This document shows, in pieces, positions 1 through 5,288 of a stretch of 6,213 bases of DNA. How positions within the stretch are numbered: the stretch's first letter is position 1; each line of letters starts with the position of its first letter. The stretch is from Candidatus Bathyarchaeota archaeon (lineage in GTDB: Archaea > Thermoproteota > Bathyarchaeia > 40CM-2-53-6). Made by a program: the position numbers and the translations under genes. Under the pieces are notes generated by a model. The model ran no database searches and had not been told where the DNA came from. It saw nothing but the letters and a program-made list of their open reading frames with translations. The stretch covers positions 1 through 6,213 of the forward strand of contig VBAY01000007.1 in assembly GCA_005883085.1 (NCBI GenBank). Reading direction: 5' to 3'.

Positions 1-2
1 AG

Positions 3-599
3 CTCGAAGCGTCCGAGCCTAAACAGTTCGTGGCTAGGATCCAGGACATGAAAAGGACGGAGATGTCGAGAGATCTTGACAATTTGAACGCCAAGAGTAC
101 GAGGTTGTTGTCCTTGTTGGAACCTCAGTATTGGGAGCTGCGACTGGGGGTCAAACCGGAGGACCTTCTGGAACCGTTGCCGACGCTTGAGGAGATGGAG
201 ATTAAGACGGTCAAAGTGATCGCTAACGCCTCTCGAAAGGTCTCGATCTCGGCTGAAACGTTTGGCTGGTTTGGGAAGGTCAAAGAAGAAGTCTATCGCG
301 CAATCGAGAGGAAAGTGAAATTCCGACTCCTAATGACAGCGAAAGATCCCGAGGCGGTCTCCAGAGCCCGAGAGGCAATGGGATTGGGCATAGAGGTCCG
401 ACAACCCAGGGAAGATTGGTATCCTGTAAGAGGCACTTTGTCTGACGACAAGGAGCTCGTGTTCCTCATATGGGCTACAAATGAAAGAAATGGACGACGG
501 CCAAAGTTCTTCCGCCCACACTTCACCAAGAACAACGGGATGATACGAGTCTTCGCCGACGCGTTTGACAAACGCTGGTCAGACGCAAGTCTAATTTAG
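3..599 (+). CDS. TrmB-family transcriptional regulator, C-terminal part (5' end outside window)
   Basis: The frame is open to the left edge, so this is the C-terminal part of a longer protein; the GTG at 30 is an internal codon rather than a convincing start. The visible ~199 residues begin with a charged, probably coiled-coil helix (to about the LLSLLEPQYW segment) and continue into a globular alpha/beta domain. The stretch with WYPVRGTLSDDKELVFLIWA, then a PHFTKN motif and a final helix with DAFDKRW, matches my recollection of the phospholipase-D-like sensor domain after the winged helix in archaeal TrmB-type regulators. Such proteins typically bind DNA through an N-terminal helix-turn-helix, here outside the window, and sense a small molecule or sugar through the C-terminal domain. 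The ligand and targets cannot be told from this fragment. It stops with TAG at 597-599 and converges on the sugar-nucleotide genes across a 481-base gap, so it is not in an operon with anything else seen here. Family call fairly sure; function as regulator inferred. Confidence 0.7.
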   Translation, partial: LEASEPKQFVARIQDMKRTEMSRDLDNLNAKSTRLLSLLEPQYWELRLGVKPEDLLEPLPTLEEMEIKTVKVIANASRKVSISAETFGWFGKVKEEVYRAIERKVKFRLLMTAKDPEAVSRAREAMGLGIEVRQPREDWYPVRGTLSDDKELVFLIWATNERNGRRPKFFRPHFTKNNGMIRVFADAFDKRWSDASLI

Positions 600-1080
600 A
601 CACACCTGACCGGAACCGCGAGGCGACCCACATTTGTGCACGGCTATACCGACTCGGGTTTGATGGTCATGTGACGTATCGGAAATGACCTGCTAGCGTG
701 ACTGAAACAGATCACCCTTGCCGAGTAACGTGATATTCTAGCCCATTTCTTAGGCAGTCTGTGGAAACGATGGGCAGATTGAAGATCAGGGCCACTAGCA
801 CGCAATTCTACAGGTTTGAGATAGATGATAAGCCCCGAAAGGTTACTTTCACTAACGTCCGGAAAGGCCGCTTTTGCGACGCGAGGGTCGGTCGCTAAGA
901 CCCCCTATTTTCCAGAAACCATTTCCTGTCTGGCAGTGATAATGGGCGAGATAGGCGATTCCGGGCACAATCCTGGCTGGGATGAAGATGGAAAGAAGAC
1001 GACAATTCCGAACGAATTTCGTGAGGGTTCCCTAAGGGCCCCCGGATGGAAGATCAGGGCGTGTTTCGGGCGAGTTTCCG
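600..1080. other. Gap between convergent genes, no well-supported gene
   Basis: This 481-base stretch lies between the stop codons of the TrmB-like gene (+) and the phosphohexomutase gene (-). I looked for tRNA-like T-arms, long hairpins, T-rich archaeal terminators, tandem repeats and transposase remnants and found none that is convincing. It holds one possible short ORF (770-898) and an exact 12-base direct repeat, GAAGATCAGGGC, at 781-792 and 1049-1060. A longer open frame on the + strand from 825 runs on into the antisense of the mutase gene and does not look like a protein. The gap may be decayed coding sequence or a 3'-UTR/terminator zone. Confidence 0.5.
770..898 (+). CDS. Possible small protein of 42 residues (doubtful)
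   Basis: An ATG-to-TAA frame encodes a basic 42-residue peptide beginning MGRLKIRATSTQFYRFEI and ending RFCDARVGR. The composition is protein-like and the codons resemble those of the neighbouring genes (AAG, AGG, ATC, GAG, TTC). However, no Shine-Dalgarno precedes the ATG, I recognise no family, and an open frame of this length is expected by chance at this base composition. It lies in the gap between two convergent genes. It could be a real small gene, a remnant of a longer decayed one, or noise. Confidence 0.2.
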   Translation: MGRLKIRATSTQFYRFEIDDKPRKVTFTNVRKGRFCDARVGR

Positions 1081-2460
1081 TCACCTTGACGCTTTCACCA
1101 CTAGGGGTCGAAATTCGTCTAGTATCTCTTGGACTTGGTTCTCAGTCTTCGCTTCGACGTATAGCCTAAGCAAAGGCTCGGTGCCACTGGCGCGAACCAG
1201 AATCCATCCTCGTCCCTCCAGGTCCACTCGTATACCATCGAGGCTGCTGGATATTCTGCCTTTGAGTATGGCCTCGAGGGACTTGATCGCGCGGTCCTTT
1301 CCCCCTTCCTTGCAGGGAATTTTCTCCTTGATCATGTAGAACTTGGGAAGCCCATCAAGCAACTTGGAAAGAGACCTACCATTCCTAATGATGGCATTCA
1401 CAACTAGGACTGCTGCGATTGTACCATCCCTGACTGGATGATGAGGAGCATAGAAGATACCGCCGTTTTCCTCCCCACCCAACAACGCACCCACTCTTAC
1501 GACTGTTCTTGCGACCTCGATACTCCCCACCCTAGTCAGGATCAGTTTGCCCTTTCTCTTGCTAGCGATCTCCGATACTACCATTGAAGTGTTGATGGGC
1601 GTTACAACCTTCGCGCCGGGATGATCCCTCAATAACTCGTCCTCGATAAGTGCAAGAGTCCGATCCCCCGGCTGAACTATACCCATCTCGTCGACAAAGA
1701 TCGCCCTATCTCCGTCCCCATCATGAGCAATTCCTAGGTCGGCCTTTTCCTCCCTGACAATCCTCGAGAGAGCTCCTAGGTTTTCGGGCCGCGGCTCCGA
1801 ATTCCGACCGGAAAACTCGCCATCAATCACATCGTTAATACCAATCACGTGAGCTCCAAGCTTCCTAAACAAGCTCGGGGTAGTAAGTTCTGCAGCTCCG
1901 TTACCCGTATCGATAACAATCTTCAGATTTCCGATTCCGTCCCCGGCAATGACATGGGTCTCAACCTTCTCGAAATAGGACCTCATTCCTGCCTCTTTTC
2001 TCACGCGCTGACCTGACTGATAACTAGCCTGCCATTTATCTCGATGAATCAGTAGCTCCATTTTTTCCTCCTTTGAACGATCGATCTCGATCCCGTCAGA
2101 ATCAACCACCTTAAATCCGTTGTACTCAGGAGGGTTGTGGCTTGCAGTAATCATCACTCCCGCCGAAGAGGAAGTATTCTTCACTAGAAATTCCAACGCG
2201 GGCGTTGTGATCAGACCAAGATCTTCTACATTGTTCACATGAGCGAGTAGACCTGCAGCTACCCCTTCTAGGAGCATAGGACTAGAAATCCGACCGTCCC
2301 TGCCGATCAGTACTTTGTGCTTAGGAAAGAGAGTTCCCAAAGCTGAACCGACACGGAAAGCCAGGGCGGAGTCGATTTCCTTGCCAGCGACCCCCCTAAT
2401 CCCGTTGGTTCCGAATAGTCTCGGTGCGTTCACTAATCTGCTAACTTCCTTCGCTTCCAT
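1081..2460 (-). CDS. glmM: Phosphoglucosamine mutase / phosphomannomutase (alpha-D-phosphohexomutase)
   Basis: This 459-residue protein is a complete cytosolic alpha-D-phosphohexomutase, which interconverts hexose-6-phosphate and hexose-1-phosphate through a phosphoserine enzyme. All four family signatures are present in order: FGTNGIRG near residues 16-23, the catalytic serine loop TASHNP at 105-110 (Ser107), the Mg2+ loop DGDGDR at 247-252, the sugar-binding loop GGEENGG at 328-334, and the phosphate-binding loop RASGTEP at 423-429. The length is normal. The FGTNGIRG opening, the DTGNGAAELTTP segment and GRNSEPRPENL resemble archaeal GlmM, so glucosamine-6-phosphate is the favoured substrate, but mannose- or glucose-phosphate cannot be excluded. 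The ATG start lies one base after the TAG stop of the nucleotidyltransferase (stop 2464-2462, start 2460). The two genes are therefore co-transcribed and probably translationally coupled; no clear Shine-Dalgarno is visible. Together they would turn a hexose-6-phosphate into a nucleotide sugar. Confidence 0.9.
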   Translation of the reverse strand: MEAKEVSRLVNAPRLFGTNGIRGVAGKEIDSALAFRVGSALGTLFPKHKVLIGRDGRISSPMLLEGVAAGLLAHVNNVEDLGLITTPALEFLVKNTSSSAGVMITASHNPPEYNGFKVVDSDGIEIDRSKEEKMELLIHRDKWQASYQSGQRVRKEAGMRSYFEKVETHVIAGDGIGNLKIVIDTGNGAAELTTPSLFRKLGAHVIGINDVIDGEFSGRNSEPRPENLGALSRIVREEKADLGIAHDGDGDRAIFVDEMGIVQPGDRTLALIEDELLRDHPGAKVVTPINTSMVVSEIASKRKGKLILTRVGSIEVARTVVRVGALLGGEENGGIFYAPHHPVRDGTIAAVLVVNAIIRNGRSLSKLLDGLPKFYMIKEKIPCKEGGKDRAIKSLEAILKGRISSSLDGIRVDLEGRGWILVRASGTEPLLRLYVEAKTENQVQEILDEFRPLVVKASR

Positions 2461-2461
2461 T

Positions 2462-3178
2462 CTAGCAGAGTATAACCGAGTTCGGCGACACCATTGATCC
2501 CTCGGGGATGGTTAGCTGTCCAGCTATCATTGACCCATGGCCTATTCTCGATCCCTTACCGATTACCACTCTCTCTCCGATGACCGAGCCTTCGACAGTG
2601 GCCTTCTCACCAATCGATGTTTCTTCAAATATTATTGAATTCCGCACGATTGCTTCATCTCCAACACTCACGTTGTCGCTGAGAATCGCGAGAGGTCCCA
2701 CCTTCGCGCCCACTCCCATGTGAGTCCGTGTGCCCAAATGTGAAGGCCGCAAAATCTCCCTCCTGTCTTCGTTTGCATCGGGTTTTGCGGCCTTTGGCTC
2801 TTGCTTCTGCAAGAGCTCATGGTTGGCCCGCACATATTCTGAAACTCTTCCGATGTCATACCAGAATCCCTTGTGCATCCACGACTGCATCCGCCCATTC
2901 CGAACTAACTTAGGGAAGACTTCATTCTCTAGACTGACTGATCGGCCGCCTGGTATAGAATCAATAACGCTCTGACTGAGCACGTATACTCCAGCATTCA
3001 CATGACTCGCGGGCGAGGGAACCGCCGATTTTTCCTCGAACTTTCTCACCTTCCCGTTAGAATCGGTCAAGACTGAGCCGTAGGGGGATGGGTCAGGGAC
3101 GGAGACCACCGCCATTGTTGCTTCTGCATTTGTCTCTTCGTGCATCGCCAGCATATCTCTAATCTCGATATCGCTCAC
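2462..3178 (-). CDS. NDP-sugar pyrophosphorylase, C-terminal part (rest of catalytic domain plus beta-helix); same gene as 3183-3518
   Basis: These 238 residues continue the nucleotidyltransferase whose first part is at 3183-3518. The two lie in different frames, joined if one A is removed from the AAA at 3191-3189. The GTG at 3178 is probably an internal Val codon (Asn-Gly-Asp-Ile-Val-Ser), not a start. Visible are VNAGVYVLS at about 60-68, SLENEVFPKLV at 82-92 and FWYDIG at 105-110, all typical of the sugar-binding half of mannose-1-phosphate guanylyltransferase / glucose-1-phosphate nucleotidyltransferases. From about residue 145 to the end come hexapeptide repeats of a left-handed beta-helix (for example SVIGERVVIGKGSRIG). 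That domain usually drives oligomerisation, or acetyl transfer in GlmU-like enzymes. Repaired, the protein would be about 346-351 residues, normal for this family. It is followed one base later by the phosphohexomutase. Sugar and nucleotide are not determined; GDP-mannose or UDP-sugar synthesis are the main options. Confidence 0.82.
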   Translation of the reverse strand: MSDIEIRDMLAMHEETNAEATMAVVSVPDPSPYGSVLTDSNGKVRKFEEKSAVPSPASHVNAGVYVLSQSVIDSIPGGRSVSLENEVFPKLVRNGRMQSWMHKGFWYDIGRVSEYVRANHELLQKQEPKAAKPDANEDRREILRPSHLGTRTHMGVGAKVGPLAILSDNVSVGDEAIVRNSIIFEETSIGEKATVEGSVIGERVVIGKGSRIGHGSMIAGQLTIPEGSMVSPNSVILC

Positions 3179-3182
3179 TATG

Positions 3183-3518
3183 TCACCGTTTGGTAACGAA
3201 GAATGGGTCGTCCTTGCCCAGAAGATTGGCAGCTAGCCGGATCGGGCCTGCAGTTCCCAGAGGCGTTTCCTCTACTGAAAACTTGACCGTCACGCCTGCA
3301 ACATGGTGCCCTACTTCGATCTTTAACTTATCTGAAAGGTAATTAACTGCTAGAATTATCTGATCAACTCCACCGGAGCTGAGCCAGCACGCCATCGATT
3401 CAACGAGTGGCGTGCCAACGATCGGAAATAACAACTTCGGCTTAGAGCAACTGAGTGGTCGCAGTCTTGTTGCGAAACCTCCAGCAAGTATCAATCCTCT
3501 CAAGTGGATCCTAAGCAA
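3183..3518 (-). CDS. NDP-sugar pyrophosphorylase, N-terminal part (frameshifted); same gene as 2462-3178
   Basis: This is the nucleotide-binding front of a sugar-1-phosphate nucleotidyltransferase, which makes NDP-sugar plus pyrophosphate from NTP and sugar-1-phosphate. The signature LILAGGFATRLRPLS followed by KPKLLFPIVGTPLVE (about residues 9-40) is the GGxxTRLRPLT..KPK loop that holds the nucleoside triphosphate. EETPLGTAGPI (about 83-93) is the typical nucleotide-binding segment seen in mannose-1-phosphate guanylyltransferase-like enzymes. The frame then ends in FFVTKR-stop where the family has FFVTNGD; see the frameshift entry. The furthest start is TTG at 3518. TTG at 3503 gives MRGLILAGG, the usual family N-terminus, with AGGA five bases upstream, and I think it is the true start; there is no ATG or GTG in frame after the upstream TAG. 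The gene is divergent from the CoA operon and first in a two-gene unit with the mutase. LAGG rather than the LAAG of GlmU uridylyltransferases leans towards a GMPP/Gcd1-like enzyme. Confidence 0.82.
   Translation of the reverse strand: MLRIHLRGLILAGGFATRLRPLSCSKPKLLFPIVGTPLVESMACWLSSGGVDQIILAVNYLSDKLKIEVGHHVAGVTVKFSVEETPLGTAGPIRLAANLLGKDDPFFVTKR
3185..3194 (-). other. Single-base frameshift in the nucleotidyltransferase gene
   Basis: Reading the minus strand, GTT ACC AAA CGG TGA stops the N-terminal frame. Dropping one A from the AAA (3191-3189) gives GTT ACC AAC GGT GAC ATA GTG, that is Val-Thr-Asn-Gly-Asp-Ile-Val, and continues seamlessly into the downstream frame. Asn-Gly-Asp is where this family keeps the aspartate that binds the catalytic metal, so the repaired reading is clearly the ancestral one. 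The cause may be a sequencing or assembly error, a recent inactivating insertion, or much less likely a +1 translational shift. Both halves are otherwise well conserved, which argues against old decay. Confidence 0.85.
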
Positions 3519-3544
3519 CCCGTGAACTTTCCGTTCGTTAGTCC

Positions 3545-3553
3545 CCTATATTG
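3545..3553. promoter_or_regulatory. TATA-like element in the divergent promoter region
   Basis: CCTATATTG (minus strand CAATATAGG) is the most TATA-like sequence in the short region between the two divergent units. On the + strand, a start of transcription about 25 bases downstream would fall near 3575 and give a leader of roughly 30 bases before the Shine-Dalgarno and ATG at 3608. On the - strand the same element would place transcription near 3523, leaving about 5 bases before TTG 3518 or about 20 before TTG 3503. It could serve one or both directions. This is inference from spacing and a short match; no clear BRE is visible. Confidence 0.35.
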
Positions 3554-3596
3554 TCTTTAGAGCCGGACACAGAATAGTTTGGAACTACCGATGTCC

Positions 3597-3603
3597 AGGA
3601 GGG
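3597..3603 (+). promoter_or_regulatory. Strong Shine-Dalgarno (AGGAGGG)
   Basis: AGGAGGG is the best ribosome-binding sequence I can see in the window. Its GGAGG core ends five bases before the ATG at 3608, an ideal distance. The GTG start of pantoate kinase lies about 25 bases downstream, too far for direct use. It therefore seems to load ribosomes on the seven-codon leader ORF, which then ends on the pantoate kinase start. Confidence 0.65.
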
Positions 3604-3607
3604 AGAG

Positions 3608-3631
3608 ATGTACAATGGTCTCGAAGAGTGA
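3608..3631 (+). CDS. Seven-codon leader ORF (MYNGLEE) overlapping the pantoate kinase start
   Basis: ATG TAC AAT GGT CTC GAA GAG TGA follows the strong Shine-Dalgarno at 3597-3603. Its stop TGA (3629-3631) overlaps the GTG start (3628-3630) of pantoate kinase as GTGA. This is the geometry of translational coupling by termination and re-initiation, so the peptide itself may be unimportant. Another reading is that this ATG is the original start of pantoate kinase and that a base has been lost between it and the body of the gene. The sequence alone does not decide between the two. Confidence 0.4.
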   Translation: MYNGLEE

Positions 3632-4539
3632 TCCTTACGGTCAAGACCGGATTGTCATTTTCGCCCTGTCAGATTACTGGTTTCTTTAGCATACATGACG
3701 CTGCAAAAGACCCTCTGAAGATCGGATCGACCGGGGCTGGAGTGAACCTTCAACAAGGAGTGACGACCTCAGTAAGGATAAGCGGAGCATCGCGGACGAA
3801 ACTTGCTATCTCATTTAACGGCAAGCCACTCGCCGACCCAGTCGTATCTAGAACCGTTGTTCAAGAACATCTAGAAAGATCATCAAAAACATTGAGAGTA
3901 AACATCTCTCACAGGGGCATCCTTCCAATGGGTTGCGGCTACGGAACCAGCGGTGCGGGAGCGCTAAGCTTGTCTCTGGCGGTTAACGAGGCCCTGGGTT
4001 CCCACCTTAGCAACATTGAGGCCGCACAGATCGCGCACAAAGCGGAACTGAAGCACATGACTGGCCTGGGAACCGTTACTTCTGCATTCTATGGAGGAAT
4101 GGTGATACGAAAGAGTGCCGGAGCTCCCGGGATCGCAAAAGTCGAGAAAATCATCCCCCCGTCCTCACTTAGAGTTGTTTCAGGCGCGTTCGGGCCGATA
4201 TCAACTGCGGGCGTTCTAACTGACAATGGTTTGAGGACACGAATCAACCTATGCGGACGAGGATTGGTCTCCCTTCAAACTAAGAGTCCTGAGACCAATA
4301 CTTTCATCAGATTATCGCGGAGGTTCGCAGATTGCCTAGGAATATTCTCCCCGCGACTGCGGGAAGCGATAGCGAGCATGCAAAGGGGACAGATACTGTC
4401 CAGTATGATGATGATTGGAGAATCACTCTTCACGGTAGTTGGCGGAGATCTCGTCCCTAAAGCGAAGGCGACCATCAGATCGGCTGGTCTCATTCCGGTA
4501 GTTAGCAAGATCTCTAGAAACGGAGCCGCAGTGATTTGA
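3628..4539 (+). CDS. pok: Pantoate kinase (archaeal, GHMP kinase superfamily)
   Basis: This 303-residue cytosolic enzyme phosphorylates pantoate to 4-phosphopantoate with ATP, the first of the two archaeal steps that replace PanC and pantothenate kinase. It has GHMP-kinase architecture. The N-terminal motif FSPCQITGFF (residues 11-20) corresponds to the family's SPGHITGFF as I recall it. DPLKIGSTGAGV follows at 28-39, and the ATP phosphate loop PMGCGYGTSGAGALSLS at 100-116. Downstream are GLGTV (146-150) with a GG..IR segment, GPISTAGVL (189-197), and a C-terminal helix with MMMIGESLF (260-268). Length is normal. GTG 3628 is chosen because it gives a family-like short N-terminus and touches the leader ORF stop; TTG 3652 is possible. 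Cys14 and Gln15 sit where Gly and His are usual, which may be a lineage trait or local sequence error. The stop overlaps the ligase start by four bases. It heads the CoA precursor operon. Confidence 0.88.
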   Translation: MILTVKTGLSFSPCQITGFFSIHDAAKDPLKIGSTGAGVNLQQGVTTSVRISGASRTKLAISFNGKPLADPVVSRTVVQEHLERSSKTLRVNISHRGILPMGCGYGTSGAGALSLSLAVNEALGSHLSNIEAAQIAHKAELKHMTGLGTVTSAFYGGMVIRKSAGAPGIAKVEKIIPPSSLRVVSGAFGPISTAGVLTDNGLRTRINLCGRGLVSLQTKSPETNTFIRLSRRFADCLGIFSPRLREAIASMQRGQILSSMMMIGESLFTVVGGDLVPKAKATIRSAGLIPVVSKISRNGAAVI

Positions 4540-5288
4540 AAATATCACCTAACCATCCACGCTTTAGATCCCTCGAGACCAGAGAACGACTGGTCCAAGG
4601 ATTTCAAAGCGGAATCGTAGCTTCTCAGGGCTTGATTGCCCAGGGTCGTGGAGAGGCATTCGATTACATGCTCGGTGAGGTCACACCGAAATCCTCTCGA
4701 CTCGCGACCAAGGCTGCCAGCGCTCTCCTACTGGGAGCAAAAAGCCCAGTTATATCCATCAACGGGAACACTGCCGCTTTAGTAGCCCGAGACGTCGTGA
4801 AACTTGCACATTCGGTTCCGGCTGAACTTGAAGTAAATCTGTTTCACAGAAGTCTCGCGCGAGAGAGAAGAATTGCTTCTTTGCTCAAGCGCAACGGAGC
4901 AGATCGAGTACTTGGAGTGGACTCAAAGACTAAGGTTAGGATCCGAGGAGTAGCCAGCCCAAGGCGTAGCGTCGATGCTCAGGGAATCGGTAACGCTGAT
5001 GTTGTATTGATCCCGCTTGAAGATGGTGACCGGGCGGAAGCACTTAGAAAGGCTGGAAAGGCAGTGATTGCGATAGACCTCAATCCAATGTCGCGGACCT
5101 CCCTGGCCGCCACTGTCACTATTGTTGACAACATCATCAGAGCTATTCCGGAATTGCTCCGAATCACTGAGAAAATGAAACCTCTTTCTAGGTCTCGATT
5201 AGGCGCCATAGCTTCGAGCTTTGACAATGAGAAGAATGTTGCGAGAGCGATGAAAGACATGATTCACTACATGCAAGGATGGGCCTAG
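4536..5288 (+). CDS. pps: 4-phosphopantoate--beta-alanine ligase (phosphopantothenate synthetase)
   Basis: The enzyme joins 4-phosphopantoate to beta-alanine, using ATP and releasing AMP and pyrophosphate, to make 4'-phosphopantothenate; it is the archaeal counterpart of PanC acting on a phosphorylated substrate. The 250 residues match the family (once DUF137) end to end: HPRFRSLETRERLV (7-20), GLIAQGRGEAFDYMLGE (32-48), PVISINGNTAAL (71-82), NLFHR (101-105), ADVVLIPLEDGDRAEAL (154-170), AIDLNPMSRTS (179-189) and TIVDNIIRAIPELL (195-208). The DLNP, SR and VDN positions correspond to the ATP/phosphopantoate pocket of characterised homologues, as I remember them. Gln36 lies where I recall a His before GRGEAFDY. 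The TTG start forms TTGA with the pantoate kinase stop, so the two are translationally coupled. No separate Shine-Dalgarno is visible. The C-terminus overlaps panB by ten bases. Confidence 0.92.
   Translation: MKISPNHPRFRSLETRERLVQGFQSGIVASQGLIAQGRGEAFDYMLGEVTPKSSRLATKAASALLLGAKSPVISINGNTAALVARDVVKLAHSVPAELEVNLFHRSLARERRIASLLKRNGADRVLGVDSKTKVRIRGVASPRRSVDAQGIGNADVVLIPLEDGDRAEALRKAGKAVIAIDLNPMSRTSLAATVTIVDNIIRAIPELLRITEKMKPLSRSRLGAIASSFDNEKNVARAMKDMIHYMQGWA

Noticed and set aside
30..32. GTG as the start of the regulator gene
   Set aside because: The frame stays open to the left edge and the family needs an N-terminal helix-turn-helix, so the true start is outside the window.
820..835. GATAGATGATAAG as a box C of a C/D sRNA
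   Set aside because: It does not fit RUGAUGA and no suitably spaced CUGA box or kink-turn partner was seen.
1020..1045. GC-rich CCCTAAGGGCCCCC as a terminator hairpin
   Set aside because: The stem is only about four pairs with almost no loop, and no T-run follows on either strand.
825..1169. 114-codon + strand ORF
   Set aside because: It runs 89 bases into the antisense of the well-supported mutase gene, shows no recognisable motif and has no ribosome-binding site.
1046..1339. 97-codon + strand ORF
   Set aside because: It lies almost wholly antisense to the conserved C-terminal phosphate-binding domain of the mutase; low-complexity Ser/Arg-rich product typical of a shadow frame.
3176..3178. 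GTG as an independent start of a separate C-terminal protein
   Set aside because: It is the Val codon right after Asn-Gly-Asp-Ile in the repaired frame, has no Shine-Dalgarno, and the fragment would lack the nucleotide-binding half.
4979..5260. 93-codon - strand ORF
   Set aside because: Antisense to conserved blocks of the ligase (PLEDGDR, DLNPMSRT); a shadow frame.
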